Counted from the first letter of the stretch, positions 17,854-27,628 are shown. The stretch: 64,000 bases of DNA from Microvirga zambiensis WSM3693 (GCF_016735695.1 NZ_JAERQD010000011.1:1-64000); one strand, 5' to 3'. Made by a program: numbers and translations. The notes: generated by a model from the letters alone, not told the origin.

Positions 17854-18186
17854 ATGGGCGATCTGTTTCTGCTGAGCGAGCGTCAGATGGCGTGGATTGC
17901 GCTGTCCTTTCCGCTGGCGCATGGAGTTCTGCGGGTGGATGATCTGCGCGTGGTCAGCGGAATTGTGTATGTGATCCGCAACGGCTTGCAGTGGACGGAT
18001 GCCCCGAAGGCATACGGGCCACACAAGACGCTCTACAATCGGTTCACGCGATGGAGCCGGCTGGGTGTGTTCGACCGGATCTTTGCGGCCCTGGCAGGGG
18101 AAGGCCCAAGCCCGAGCGGATCATGATCGATGCTACCCACCTGGAGGCACGTCAGACTTAGGCGAGCCCGCTCAAAAAGGGGATGT
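17854..18186 (+). pseudogene. IS5-family transposase, 5' fragment
   Basis: The frame begins MGDLFLLSERQMAWIALSFP and continues RVDDLRVVSGIVYVIRNGLQ, DAPKAYGPHKTLYNRFTRWS, the N-terminal domain of an IS5-family transposase. After about 18118 a frame change leads to MIDATHLEARQT and an in-frame stop. At 18187 the sequence meets the left inverted repeat of an IS3 element. The left end of this IS5 is probably near 17819 (GAGCGTGATTCAGAG). The rest of the gene was not found beyond the IS3. Confidence 0.8.
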
Positions 18187-18216
18187 TGATCTTCCCCCGA
18201 TTGTGTGGACACTGGG

Positions 18217-18412
18217 TTAGCACGCTTTCCGCTCGGCCTGTTCGGGTGTGAGATGCCCGAGGGCCGAGTGAAAGCACTGTCGATTGTAGTAGCCCTCAAT
18301 GTTACCAAACAGATCCCGCCGCGCCTCTTCGCGGGTCGCCCAACTCCGCCGATGGACCAGCTCTAACTTCAAGGAATGGAAGAGCGACTCCATCGGGGCA
18401 TTGTCGTAACAT
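18217..18412 (-). pseudogene. IS3-family orfB transposase, C-terminal fragment
   Basis: The minus strand reads CYDNAPMESLFHSLKLELVH, then RRSWATREEARRDLFGNIEG and YYNRQCFHSALGHLTPEQAE before the stop at 18217. This is the C-terminal end of an IS3 orfB integrase core, with the last catalytic region and the LTPEQ motif. The N-terminal two thirds are absent; at 18413 the sequence changes to IS481. It pairs with the orfA fragment at 20994-21271. Confidence 0.85.
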
Positions 18413-18531
18413 GAAGAAGTTTGGACTTAATTTGACAGACGGTGTCATTAGACTGAGGCATGAGCCGAGGCCGGGCGCGGAGTGGTCGGGGTGCGCAGCG
18501 CCCGGCCTCGGCGTTCACAAGGAACACCATC

Positions 18532-19333
18532 ATGACCAACGAGCAGAAGATCATCCGCGCCAAGGTCGGCCTGCTGGAGCTAGCCAAGCAACTCGGCAAT
18601 GTCAGCCAAGCCTGTAAGATGATGGGCTATTCCCGCGACAGCTTCTACCGCTTCAAGGAGCTCTACGAGACTGGTGGCGAACTGGCCCTGCAGGAACTGA
18701 CGCGACGCAAGCCGCTGCTGGCCAACCGCACCCCGCCCGAGGTGGAAGCGGTGATTATCGAGCTGTCCCTGGAGCAGCCGGCCTTCGGCCAGATCCGCCT
18801 CGCCAACGAGATGCGCAAGCGCGGCCACTCGATCTCGCCGGCTGGCGTGGGGTCTGGCAGCGGCATGATCTCGAGACGATGAAGAAGCGGCTCAAAGCCC
18901 TAGAAGCCAAGGTTGCGCAGGAGGGCCTGATCCTGACCGAGAGCCAGGTGGCGGCCCTGGAGAAGGCTAAGGCCGAGAAGGACGCCCATGGTGAGTTCGA
19001 AAGCGAGTGCCCGGGCTATTGCGGGGCGCAGGACACCTTCTACGTCGGCACCATGAAAGGGGTTGAGTGGATCTACCAGCAGACTTTCATCGACACCTAC
19101 ACCAAGGTGGCATTCGCCAAGCTGTATGACCGCAAGACCCCGCTTACCGCCGCCGATCTGCTCAACGACCGTGTCCCGCCGTTCTCCGACGCCCACGACG
19201 TGAGGCTGTGTCGGGTGCTCACCGACCGTGGCACCGAGTACTGCGGCAATCCCGAGCGTCACGAATACGAGCTGTATCTCGCCGTGGAGGATGTGGATCA
19301 CAGGCGCACCAAGACCAAGAGCCCGCAGACGAC
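18532..19333 (+). pseudogene. IS481-family transposase, frameshifted and interrupted
   Basis: Starts [20 protein letters not shown] with an HTH ([20 protein letters not shown]). A frameshift near 18850 follows, then the integrase core in another frame (GMKKR-type linker, [47 protein letters not shown]). At about 19334 it is interrupted by an IS110 element; coding resumes at 20938 (NDVVERFHKTVLDEFYRVD). Two lesions make it non-functional. The left end of the element lies near 18413. Confidence 0.85.
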
Positions 19334-19334
19334 T

Positions 19335-20937
19335 GATGTGATCGACAAGAGCTTTTTACATCATCTTGGTGTATTCTCCTCTGGCGCACGGGTGACTCTG
19401 TGGCAAAGAGCAGGGCTTGAGGTGCAACCCCTGCCGCGCAGCCTTTATCGTCGCTCCTCGTTGAGAGCGCCCGTGCGCACCTTTCCGGATCTCGGACCAC
19501 GAGGACTCCAGCCGGCCACAAACCGCGTGTAAGCGGCCTCGGCCTGTTCGACCCAGCGCCGCTCCTGGTCACGATGGCTCTTGAGATTGTAGGCGTGAGC
19601 TGCTCCTTTCTGGCCGCGGACGGCCGGATAGCCCGCCTTGAGTTCGAGCTCGCGCATCTTCTTGGCATGCAGTGCCGGGCGGGCCCACAGATAGCTCTCG
19701 CCCTTGCGCAAAAGATGCCAGATGAGGACAGCCAGCTTGCGGGCCGTTGCCACCGCTGCCACATGCTGGCCGCGCCGGCTGCTCACCCGCAGGAAGAACG
19801 CCTGCAGGGGACCAGGAGCTCGCGCCGCAGCCCAGGCAGCCTCGACCAGCATGCCACGGGCATGCCCTCGCCCTTGCTTGGTGATCCGGCCGTGGTGGGC
19901 AGGGCCCGGACCGGACTGGCGCACGCTCGGGTTCAGCCCGAGATAGCTGACCAGCTTCTGCGACGCCTCAAAACGCCGAACATCGCCGATGGCAGCCACC
20001 AGCGCGAGCGCCACCACCATGTCGATGCCGGGAATGGTCATTAGGCGCGCAACGCTCTCGTCAGCCAGAGCGGAGCGCGCGAGATCCCGCTCAATGACCC
20101 GCAGATCGTCCGCCAGTCGATCGAATTCCCGCAGATGCCGCTCAATGGCAAAGCGCTCATCGTCCGGCAGGGCCTGTTCCGACAGCCAGGCCCGTCCTTT
20201 CGGGCCACACAGATCAGCCGCTGGACACGCGGGGATCAGATGGGCATGCAGGATTGACTGGATAATGTTTTTAAGCCGGGAGCGCTGACGCACGACCTGG
20301 TTGCGCCGCGTGATCTGCCGCCGCAATGCCTGGGTCGCCTCATCAGCAATCCAGACCTCCGGTAGGAACCCACTGGCATAGAGCTGGGCCAGGACCCCAG
20401 CATCGATGGTATCGGTCTTGATCTTGGCGTGGGCGATCACCCGCACCTGCATGGGATTGGCAATGACGACCCGCTTCACATGCGGGCCGATCACAGCCGC
20501 CACGGCCGCTGCGTTGCCGGTTGCTTCGACTACGACCACGTCAGTGTCCGAAAGCGAGGCTGCGAAGGCGGTCAGCTGGTCGCGGAGCATGTCGATGCGC
20601 CCGATCCGCTTGAGCTTGCCGTCCTGCCAGGCGACCGCCTCGGCGAAGGCGCGGTGGATATCCAGTCCGATGATGCGCATGCCGGTTCCCTCCGAGCTGT
20701 GCTCGTTCAAAACAGGAGCTGGCGGGCAACACGACACCTACTGATCCGCGCTCGCAGCGCATCCGGGCAAGTCGCAAGGGGGCGGCCATGTAACGAGTTC
20801 GGGCTCTCAGCCCAACGTCTATCGGCGGCCTGCCCGCACCTTCGTACTCCCGGTGCCCCGCGTCCCAGATGGGGACCATAGCACCGCTTCCGAAGAAAGC
20901 AGATGGACGCATAAGGCACCGCAAACATCATACCGGA
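19335..20937 (-). mobile_element. IS110-family element inserted in an IS481 transposase gene
   Basis: The boundaries come from the interrupted IS481 frame: SPQT ends near 19333 and NDVVERF resumes near 20938, giving an element of about 1.6 kb. As usual for IS110 there are no clear terminal inverted repeats. About 255 bp of noncoding sequence precede the transposase on its 5' side (20681-20937), which is enough for a bridge RNA. Confidence 0.65.
19445..20680 (-). CDS. IS110-family transposase, apparently intact
   Basis: 411 residues from the ATG at 20680, preceded by GAGGGAACCGGC. DEDD domain: [56 protein letters not shown]-terminal Tnp_20: [55 protein letters not shown]-terminal extension of about 90 residues after the Tnp_20 domain ([20 protein letters not shown] onward) is longer than in the IS110 copy at 8929. 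No frame damage is seen, so this copy may still be active. Confidence 0.9.
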   Translation of the reverse strand: MRIIGLDIHRAFAEAVAWQDGKLKRIGRIDMLRDQLTAFAASLSDTDVVVVEATGNAAAVAAVIGPHVKRVVIANPMQVRVIAHAKIKTDTIDAGVLAQLYASGFLPEVWIADEATQALRRQITRRNQVVRQRSRLKNIIQSILHAHLIPACPAADLCGPKGRAWLSEQALPDDERFAIERHLREFDRLADDLRVIERDLARSALADESVARLMTIPGIDMVVALALVAAIGDVRRFEASQKLVSYLGLNPSVRQSGPGPAHHGRITKQGRGHARGMLVEAAWAAARAPGPLQAFFLRVSSRRGQHVAAVATARKLAVLIWHLLRKGESYLWARPALHAKKMRELELKAGYPAVRGQKGAAHAYNLKSHRDQERRWVEQAEAAYTRFVAGWSPRGPRSGKVRTGALNEERR

Positions 20938-20993
20938 TAACGATGTCGTGGAACGCTTCCACAAGACGGTGCTGGACGAGTTCTATCGCGTGG
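20938..20993 (+). pseudogene. IS481 transposase, continuation fragment
   Basis: The plus strand reads NDVVERFHKTVLDEFYRVD, which continues the IS481 integrase interrupted at 19333 (expected SPQTNGIVERFHKTVLDEFY). At about 20994 the sequence changes to the IS3 orfA on the opposite strand, so the last 60-70 codons and the right end of the IS481 element are gone. Confidence 0.8.
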
Positions 20994-21271
20994 ACATCGC
21001 GCTCCATGCGCGTGCGATCGAGCTCACGGCGCAGTCGAGCAATCTCCTTCGCCTGATCGGCCGGGGATGCGGTGCCAGTCGGCAACGGCGTGGGAGCGGC
21101 TCTGGACCGGGGCGCAGCCCCATGGGCAAGGGCTCTCCAGTTGCGCAGCATCGAGGAAGAGATCCCCAGCTCGGTCGCGATCTGCATGGTGGGTCGGCCA
21201 CTGCTCATCAACAGTGCGACGGCCTCTCGCTTGGACTCGGGTGTGAAGTCTCGCCTTGTCTTCGACATCAA
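20994..21271 (-). pseudogene. IS3-family orfA (HTH protein), C-terminally truncated
   Basis: MSKTRRDFTPESKREAVALL and GRPTMQIATELGISSSMLRN form the HTH domain of an IS3 orfA. The leucine-zipper segment follows (SPADQAKEIARLRRELDRTR, MERDV), and then the sequence turns into the reversed IS481 fragment. Its orfB partner survives only as a C-terminal piece at 18217-18412. Confidence 0.85.
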
Positions 21272-21548
21272 GCACCTTCCCGCTCCCGCAGGAACGTATC
21301 AGAGGTGTCCGTCAAAGTGAGGGAAGATCCAATCGCCGCCTGATCAAATGGCATTGTTCAGGGCCGACTAATCCAGCGTATTGAGAGCCGAGCGGGATGA
21401 CTTTGACCCTTCGCTCGGATCACATTGTTTTGAATCATGAGTGTACGGGAACTCTGCTAGGACGGCACTAGGCCAGCGCTCGTAAGTGCTTTGCTACGAT
21501 CGGCCTGTGCGAGAAAGCGCGCGAAATGCCAGCCTATGAGGAGCATGG

Positions 21549-22682
21549 ATGATACATCGCCGAAACTTCTTGTTTGCCGGATCCGCAATTGTGGCCGGTC
21601 CGGCCATGGCTCAGAATCGCCATGCTCAGCATAGTCCCGCGTTGAGGCCTGTCCCCCCGTCTCCGAACCCCTTTAACAGCGTGACGCAAGGCGGAGTTCC
21701 GCACCATATCACTTCGGTGCAGGAAGCTCAGAGGGTCAGTTCCAGCCCTGCGCCCGCTGGTGTCCAAGGGCGCTGGGTGAAACGTGCGGATATGCCGCTG
21801 CCACGTTCCGAAATGGCTTGGGCCACAGTTTCCGGTGGCCGGATGCACGTCGTCGGAGGCTATGGCGAGGACAAGTTCAATGGCGCCTACCATACCGTTT
21901 ACGATCCAGGCCATGATCAATGGTATGATGCGGCTCCCTTGCCGAGAGGCGCCAACCACGTAGGTGTGGTAGCGCTTGACGGTGTGATCTACGCCTTGGG
22001 CGGCTTTATCGAGCAGAACAGGCGCTGCGACACCAAGGCCTTCGCCTACGACACAGTATCGGATAGGTGGCGGGATATTGCCCCGCTACCGCGTCCGCGC
22101 GGTGCTGGAGCCGCGGTCGTGTTCAAAGGCAGTGTCCATTTCATCGGTGGTGCGACCGATCCCGCTCACGAACGCGCCAGCGTGGGTTGGCATGAGCGCT
22201 ACAATCCAGCCACCGACAAGTGGGATCTGCTGCGCCCGCTCCCCGCGGCGCGGGACCATGTCGGCTGTGTGGCCCATGGCGGGGTCATCCATGTCGTGGG
22301 CGGGCGGTTCAATACCTTCCAGTACAACACCGGCCTACATCACGTTTATCTTCCCGAGCGGGATACATGGATCGAGAAGGCCTCCATGCCGACCGCCCGC
22401 TCCGGTCACGGCATGGTCATCCACGAAGGCCGATTCTTTTGTATGGGGGGTGAAGGCGGAATCATCGAACGCGGCCAAACAACGGACGCGAAGGTGTTTG
22501 GCACCATGGAAAGCTACGATCCGGCAACTGATGCTTGGCAAAGCCATGCGCCCATGCCGACTCCGCGACATGCGATAGCTGCCGTATCGATCGGAGATTG
22601 GATTTATGTAGCCGGCGGAGGGGCGGTGCTCGGAGGGGCAGTGCAAGCCTCCGTTCACGAGGCCTGGACCTCCCGCGCCTGA
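21549..22682 (+). CDS. Exported kelch-repeat beta-propeller protein
   Basis: 377 residues with a signal peptide (MIHRRNFLFAGSAIVAGPAM, predicted cut after AMA). A proline-rich linker precedes about six kelch repeats. Typical blades are MAWATVSGGRMHVVGGYGED, HVGVVALDGVIYALGGF, GAAVVFKGSVHFIGGA, VGCVAHGGVIHVVGG, GHGMVIHEGRFFCMGGEGG and AIAAVSIGDWIYVAGGG, each followed by a YDP..D.W motif. Kelch propellers bind partners or carry enzyme sites in loops; no catalytic signature was recognised. It stands alone between the IS nest and a broken esterase. GAGGAG precedes the start. Confidence 0.88.
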   Translation: MIHRRNFLFAGSAIVAGPAMAQNRHAQHSPALRPVPPSPNPFNSVTQGGVPHHITSVQEAQRVSSSPAPAGVQGRWVKRADMPLPRSEMAWATVSGGRMHVVGGYGEDKFNGAYHTVYDPGHDQWYDAAPLPRGANHVGVVALDGVIYALGGFIEQNRRCDTKAFAYDTVSDRWRDIAPLPRPRGAGAAVVFKGSVHFIGGATDPAHERASVGWHERYNPATDKWDLLRPLPAARDHVGCVAHGGVIHVVGGRFNTFQYNTGLHHVYLPERDTWIEKASMPTARSGHGMVIHEGRFFCMGGEGGIIERGQTTDAKVFGTMESYDPATDAWQSHAPMPTPRHAIAAVSIGDWIYVAGGGAVLGGAVQASVHEAWTSRA

Positions 22683-22834
22683 GCCATAACTTCGCAGAGT
22701 CGCTATGTCAGTGGTTCTGCGTCGCCACGCATTATTCACTCGTATGATATTGCAGCCGCATCACTTGAATTGGACGGCCTTCTAACCGTGTGCTTCAAAC
22801 GGTCGAATGCCTTGCAGTAGGGGAGATCTCCAAG

Positions 22835-23220
22835 ATGGCCGGGAAAGCTCTGATGCTCGCCACGTTCGCCCTGATTGCAGCCACGGCGCAGCCGCAGGCT
22901 CAACGCGCGGACACGCGTTCCAGTTTAGGAGGACCGCTGACGCTGTCCGACTTCGGCTCGTTCTTTGTAGGCGGCTGCAAGGTACGGAGCGATTACCCCA
23001 ATGCGACGCCGACCGGCTTTTTCGAGCCTGGAGAAGTTATCGTCGATCAGATGTACGTGCAGTATCAGCTTCCAGCAGTGCAATCAGGACCGCCCATCGT
23101 CCTGGTGCACGGATTCGGACACACGGGCGCGACCTTCGAGACGTCCCCGACGGGCGGGAAGGGTGGGCTACTCATTTCGCGCGGAAAGGCCACCCCGTTC
23201 ACGAAAACCGGGCCTCAAGA
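22835..23220 (+). pseudogene. Exported alpha/beta hydrolase (esterase), frameshifted 5' fragment
   Basis: MAGKALMLATFALIAATAQP is a signal peptide. The mature start (GGPLTLSDFGSFFVGGCKV, GEVIVDQMYVQYQLP, PIVLVHGFGHTGATFETS) is that of a secreted esterase/lipase with the HGFGHTG oxyanion loop. A frameshift near 23145 moves the expected continuation (DGREGWATHFARKGHPV) to another frame, and after that no hydrolase sequence follows. The nucleophile elbow and the remaining two thirds are missing. It lies 150 bp after the kelch gene. Confidence 0.75.
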
Positions 23221-23238
23221 CATCAGCATGAAACCCCT

Positions 23239-23649
23239 TCAGTTTATAGACTTGCTCAGATCGTGTTTGGGCACGTCGTGCAATACCGCACTGAGTACGT
23301 CTCTCATGTGAGAAGCTTCGGACTTAGGGAGGATATGGTGGGTCGCAAGTCCTCCCGGCTGCCGGAGCGACAAAAGCACCTTCTCGTCCTTGAGGGGCTG
23401 GAACTCCCACCAATCGAGAGGCGTGACCAGGACTGAGGCAGGGTCGTCGACTTTCCTTCGGAGAGCCTCTCCAAGTGCAACGGATGAGGCTCGAAGAAGA
23501 CCAAACCCGACGTCGTACGGTAGGGCCAGAACAAGTTCCTGATCGTTATCGGCCCCAAAACGTATGATGATGTAAGAACCATCCACGGTCGCCGAAACGC
23601 CGACGACGCTCGCTATGGGGATAGCTTCAACAGAGACATCCATGGTCAT
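23239..23649 (-). CDS. Hypothetical protein, 136 residues
   Basis: Starts at the ATG at 23649 (MTMDVSVEAIPIASVVGV), preceded by AAAGGAAC. The sequence is compact and soluble, with an alternating beta pattern (DGSYIIIRFGADNDQELVLA) followed by helical stretches (GFGLLRASSVALGEALRRKV). No family is recognised. It is convergent with the truncated esterase. Codon usage and the ribosome site support a real gene. Confidence 0.55.
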   Translation of the reverse strand: MTMDVSVEAIPIASVVGVSATVDGSYIIIRFGADNDQELVLALPYDVGFGLLRASSVALGEALRRKVDDPASVLVTPLDWWEFQPLKDEKVLLSLRQPGGLATHHILPKSEASHMRDVLSAVLHDVPKHDLSKSIN

Positions 23650-23770
23650 GTTCCTTTCGACTGAAGCAATGATTGCGCTATGCGTGACTACCCGTCGAGT
23701 TTCTGCTCCCCGCCCTTCGTCATGCACTCTGGACTTGGCTATTTGATGCCTGGAACTAAATGGTCCGCGG

Positions 23771-23944
23771 TCAGATGGGATTGGCGAGGTCGCGACGCCA
23801 AGCAGCCATAGCCTCCGGCTTGGGAGAGCCGCTCCAGTCACATTGGGTTTCGCGCCATGGAACCACCCGAAGATTGTCGCGGGAGCAGACGCCATTGCAG
23901 TCATAGGTCGTCCCAAAATGCCCGTGCCTTCGGGGTATGTGCCT
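23771..23944 (-). pseudogene. C-terminal remnant of an unidentified gene
   Basis: The minus strand is open for 57 codons and reads like a real protein end (HFGTTYDCNGVCSRDNLRVV, PWRETQCDWSGSPKPEAMAA, WRRDLANPI, stop). It has no start codon, and an in-frame stop lies just upstream. Cysteine- and tryptophan-rich; the family is uncertain. The surrounding 23650-24195 holds nothing else that I can support. Confidence 0.35.
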
Positions 23945-24195
23945 TTAGACTGTAGCACCCCAATTAATTTCTCTGGATTCCGTTGAACACACCGCATTCG
24001 GATGGTTGTGACAAAGGAGATTACTCAAGTCCAAGGCTGAGTGTATGCGCCCTAGAACTTTATGCTCTACGATAAAGATCCTGCGACATGATCATCAGCT
24101 AAAGCAGGATCATATGAGAAGCTTTTTCTAAACTGCGTCTGCTGAACTGAGATTACTTGTCCACCTCATGCTGAAACCTGTAGAGTTGAGAGGAG

Positions 24196-24360
24196 ATGAT
24201 AGCGGGCTCGGACGATTACATGGCTCTCGTGCATTCGCGCTCATGGCGCAAGATGATTCTTGGGATACTTCTTTTCTGGCTCACCGTCGGAGCGGCTGTT
24301 GCGGGCAGGGTTGCTTACTTCGATCAGATTGCAGCACCCGCGACGGCCAAGCCGCTGTGA
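24196..24360 (+). CDS. Small membrane protein, 54 residues
   Basis: The frame reads MIAGSDDYMALVHSRSWRKM, then a hydrophobic segment ILGILLFWLTVGAAVAGRVA, then YFDQIAAPATAKPL. One transmembrane helix is predicted, with basic residues on its N-terminal side. GAGAGGAG stands just before the ATG; an alternative start is the ATG eight codons later. It ends 18 bp from the converging cysG stop. No family is recognised. Confidence 0.5.
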   Translation: MIAGSDDYMALVHSRSWRKMILGILLFWLTVGAAVAGRVAYFDQIAAPATAKPL

Positions 24361-24378
24361 GAAAAGGTATGACCGCCG

Positions 24379-25902
24379 TCAGTGTCCCACGAGTACGGAG
24401 GCCGATTGCTCGTTCTTCGCTGAGAGCTGTCGTTGTCCATTGCGAGCGGTGAATTCGCCGCTCGCATGAAGCGGGATTTCATGTGGTGCCGCCACGGACG
24501 CACCGATAGCAATGATCAGTGGCCCGTCTTCGGGCAGAGAAATGCCGCAAGAAACATCCTTGATGGTCGTGTAGGTGTTCTCCTGATTGTCTCTCGACAC
24601 ATTGCTGATCGCGACGACAGGCGTCTCGGGAGGCAGGCCGCTTTCGATCATCTGGGCTGCTAGCTTGGGCGCCGTGCGCCGTCCCATATAGACGATCGTT
24701 GTCGCCTGTAGGTCCGCCAATGCGGCGAGGTTGAGGTTCTCCGGCAGCTCTCCATGCCGATCGTGAGCAGTGACGAACTGGACCCGTTGCGCATGATCGC
24801 GATGAGTCAGGGAAGCGTTGAGCGAGGCGGCAGCGGCACTCGCAGTTGTAATGCCGGGGACGATACGGACCGGAACACCGGCTTCCTGACAGGCCGCCAC
24901 CTCCTCGCCGGTACGGCCGAAAATAGCGGGATCGCCGCCTTTGAGACGAACGACACGGTCGCCGGCAAGCGCCAGATCGACAATCAAAGCGTTGATGTCT
25001 TCCTGGCGGCATGATGCGCCATGACCTTCCTTTCCGACATGAACCCGGCGGGCCTCCCGGCGGGCCAGTTCGAGAATCGCCGGCGTGACGAGGCGATCAT
25101 AGACGATGACATCGGCGGCCTGCAGCTCGCGCATCGCCTTAAGGGTCAGAAGCTCGGGGTCACCCGGTCCTGCACCGACAATGACAACCTCACCTGGTCC
25201 TCGCCTCTCCGAGGCGTCTCCGCCAGCCTCGCGTGCGAGGCGCTTCAGAGCGCCGTGCGAGTCCCAACCTTGGAATTCATCCGCAAATGCGACATCGACG
25301 AACCGCTCCCAGAACCGACGCCTTCCGGGCTTCGACGGGACGATGTCCCGCAGGTGATCACGGAAGTCTTTTGCAGCCTGCGCCCATGCGCCGAGGGAGG
25401 AGGGAAGGATCGCCTCGATCCGGCGGCGGATGGCCTGACCCAGAATCGGGGCGGCTCCATCGGTCGATATGGACATAATGACTGGTGCCCGATTGACGAT
25501 GGTCCCGAACTGGAAATCGCAGAAGGCCGGCTGATCGACGACGTTGACAAGGACCCCATGCCGACGGGCTGTGTCCGCAAAGAGCCGAGCCTCCTGCCGA
25601 TCCTCGATATCGGCTACCGCGACCGAGACGTTCTGGAAGTCGGCATCACGCCAACTCCGCTGGGTCAGAGTGAACCGCTCCGGGTCGCTCTGGACCAGCG
25701 CGAACAACTCCGGGGATGGGTCCTCTGCAAGGATCTGGACCGTGCCGCCGGCCGCTACGAGAAGCTCCGCCTTCCAGGCGATCCCGTCGGACCCGCCCGC
25801 CACAAGAACGGTCTTTCCTGCAAGATCGAAGAAGATCGGCAACTTCGGGAGGGCGTTAAGGCGCGCGGGGCGTCGATCCTCGGGACGAAGCGGTCTGATC
25901 AT
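24379..25902 (-). CDS. cysG: Siroheme synthase CysG (trifunctional)
   Basis: 507 residues. The N-terminal part (about 20-200) is the precorrin-2 dehydrogenase/ferrochelatase module (FFDLAGKTVLVAGGSDGIAW). Its glycine-rich NAD motif is altered from the usual GGGxVAxRK. From about residue 235 comes uroporphyrinogen-III C-methyltransferase: VVIVGAGPGDPELLTLKAMR, VRLKGGDPAIFGRTGEE, VPGITTASAAAA, TTIVYMGRRTA. It makes siroheme, the cofactor of sulfite reductase, from uroporphyrinogen III. The start overlaps the cysI stop by 4 bp, so cysJ-cysI-cysG form one coupled operon. Confidence 0.92.
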   Translation of the reverse strand: MIRPLRPEDRRPARLNALPKLPIFFDLAGKTVLVAGGSDGIAWKAELLVAAGGTVQILAEDPSPELFALVQSDPERFTLTQRSWRDADFQNVSVAVADIEDRQEARLFADTARRHGVLVNVVDQPAFCDFQFGTIVNRAPVIMSISTDGAAPILGQAIRRRIEAILPSSLGAWAQAAKDFRDHLRDIVPSKPGRRRFWERFVDVAFADEFQGWDSHGALKRLAREAGGDASERRGPGEVVIVGAGPGDPELLTLKAMRELQAADVIVYDRLVTPAILELARREARRVHVGKEGHGASCRQEDINALIVDLALAGDRVVRLKGGDPAIFGRTGEEVAACQEAGVPVRIVPGITTASAAAASLNASLTHRDHAQRVQFVTAHDRHGELPENLNLAALADLQATTIVYMGRRTAPKLAAQMIESGLPPETPVVAISNVSRDNQENTYTTIKDVSCGISLPEDGPLIIAIGASVAAPHEIPLHASGEFTARNGQRQLSAKNEQSASVLVGH

Positions 25903-27617
25903 TCCGCTGCCTCGGCCAGAGGGCCCGTGTTGGCGTGAAAGTCAGGTCCGTTCCTCGTCGCAGCGACAATACCTGCGCGGATGACGAAATCCCCAAACCT
26001 CTCGCTGGGCCTGCGGCCATGAGCATAAGCCGCAAAGAGCGGATCGAGAGCGCTGACGATCTCGTCGTGCTGAAGATCGGCGGCATAAAGCTTCGAGAGG
26101 CGGGAGCCGTCAAAGGCGGCGCCGAGATAGAGATTGTAGCGGCCGGGGCCTTTGCCGACGAGGCCGATCTCGGCGATATACGGGCGGGCGCAGCCATTGG
26201 GGCAGCCGGTCATGCGGATCGTGATCTCGTCCTCCGCAAGCCCGCGCAGGTTGAGCCGCTCCTCAAGGGCTGTGACGAGCGATGGTAGATAGCGTTCGCT
26301 CTCGGCGAGCGCCAGGCCGCAGGTCGGGAGGGCGACGCACGCCATCGCGTTGCGGCGCAGCGCGGTGGCCTGGCTCGTCAGGCCATATTCCTCCACCAGC
26401 GCTTCGATCTGCGGACGCTTCTCGGCCGACACATTGGCGACGATGACGTTCTGGTTCGCCGTGAGACGGAATTCCCCGTCGTGGATTTCGGCGATCCGGC
26501 GGAACCCCGTCATGAGGGACGGTCCGCCGGGAATGTCGCGCAGCCGGCCATTCTCGATGAAGAGCGTCAGGTGGGACAGGCCATCCTCGCCTTCGACCCA
26601 GCCGTATCGGTCTCCGTTGCTGTTGAATTGGAAGGGCTGTGGCTTGCCCAAAGCTTTGCCGATGCGCTTCTCGACCTCGGCCCGGAAAGCATCAAGACCA
26701 CGGTCTTCGATGGTGTATTTGAGGCGGGCATGCTTGCGCAGTGTGCGGTCGCCCCAGTCACGCTGCACCGTCACCACGGCTTCGGCCACGGCGAGCGCAT
26801 CCTCGGGCCGGCAGAAGCCCATCACGTCGGCGGTCCGGGGGTAGGTGTCTTCCTCGCCATGGGTCATGCCCATGCCGCCGCCCACCGTCACATTCCAGCC
26901 CTTGACCGCACTCTTTTTGTCGAGGATCGCGATGAAGCCGAGATCCTGAGCGAAGATGTCGACCTCGTTCGACGGAGGAACGGCTACCACGGTCTTGAAC
27001 TTCCGTGGCAGGTAGGTGCGGCCATAGACGGGCTCAATGACCTCTTCGCCGCCGACGACCTTCTCACCGTCAAGCCAGATCTCCCGATAGGCCGGTGTCT
27101 GCGGCAGGAGGTGCTCGGAGATCGACCGCGCAAGATCGAGGGCGGCCTTGTGGACTCGGGACTGATGCGGGTTGGTGGAGGCCAGCACATTGCGGTTGAC
27201 GTCGCCGCAGGCGGCCAGCGTATCGAGAAGCGCCGTGTCGATGGCCTTCATCGTCGCCTTCAGGTTCGACTTGATCACGCCATGGAACTGGAAGGTCTGC
27301 CGGGTGGTTAGGCGCAGCGTGCCATTGGCATACTCGCGGGCGATCCGGTCGAGCTGGAGCCATTGCGTCGGCGTGCACACGCCGCCGGGAATGCGCAGGC
27401 GGATCATGAAGGAATAGGCTTTCTCGAGCTTCTTCTTGGTGCGCTCAGCCCGCAGATCCCTGTCGTCCTGCAGGTACATGCCGTGGAACTTGACCAGCTG
27501 CTGGTCGTCCTCGGTGATCGCACCCGTCACGATGTCGGTGAGGCCTTCCGCGAGCGTGCCGCGGAGATAGCCGCTCGCCTCTTTGATGCGCTCGTTGCGA
27601 GAGAGTTCCTTGGACAT
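25899..27617 (-). CDS. cysI: Sulfite reductase hemoprotein beta subunit
   Basis: 572 residues from the ATG at 27617 (MSKELSRNERIKEASGYLRG). It reduces sulfite to sulfide with siroheme and a 4Fe-4S cluster. The cluster ligands are visible as ACVALPTCGLA and TGCPNGCARPY near the C-terminus, and the siroheme-contact region as RLTTRQTFQFHGV and GDVNRNVLAS. It follows cysJ by 11 bp and overlaps cysG by 4 bp. Full length for the family, no damage seen. Confidence 0.95.
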   Translation of the reverse strand: MSKELSRNERIKEASGYLRGTLAEGLTDIVTGAITEDDQQLVKFHGMYLQDDRDLRAERTKKKLEKAYSFMIRLRIPGGVCTPTQWLQLDRIAREYANGTLRLTTRQTFQFHGVIKSNLKATMKAIDTALLDTLAACGDVNRNVLASTNPHQSRVHKAALDLARSISEHLLPQTPAYREIWLDGEKVVGGEEVIEPVYGRTYLPRKFKTVVAVPPSNEVDIFAQDLGFIAILDKKSAVKGWNVTVGGGMGMTHGEEDTYPRTADVMGFCRPEDALAVAEAVVTVQRDWGDRTLRKHARLKYTIEDRGLDAFRAEVEKRIGKALGKPQPFQFNSNGDRYGWVEGEDGLSHLTLFIENGRLRDIPGGPSLMTGFRRIAEIHDGEFRLTANQNVIVANVSAEKRPQIEALVEEYGLTSQATALRRNAMACVALPTCGLALAESERYLPSLVTALEERLNLRGLAEDEITIRMTGCPNGCARPYIAEIGLVGKGPGRYNLYLGAAFDGSRLSKLYAADLQHDEIVSALDPLFAAYAHGRRPSERFGDFVIRAGIVAATRNGPDFHANTGPLAEAAE

Positions 27618-27628
27618 CGACCTTCTTC

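Larger units (their letters stand above)
18187..21331 (-). mobile_element. IS3-family element (IS51-like) with nested IS481 and IS110 insertions
   Basis: The outer ends are related inverted repeats: TGATCTTCCC ... TGTGGACACT at 18187-18213, and the reversed GGATCTTCCC ... GACGGACACCT at 21305-21331. Inside, orfA is at the right (minus strand, 21271 to 20994) and the orfB C-terminus at the left (18412 to 18217). Everything between belongs to an IS481 element, which is itself split by an IS110 element. The middle of the IS3 and the end of the IS481 are lost, so deletions accompanied the insertions. Confidence 0.75.

Noticed and set aside
20819..21271. Full-length 150-residue HTH protein
   Set aside because: Only the first about 90 codons are IS3 orfA; the rest is read-through into reversed IS481 and IS110 end sequence.
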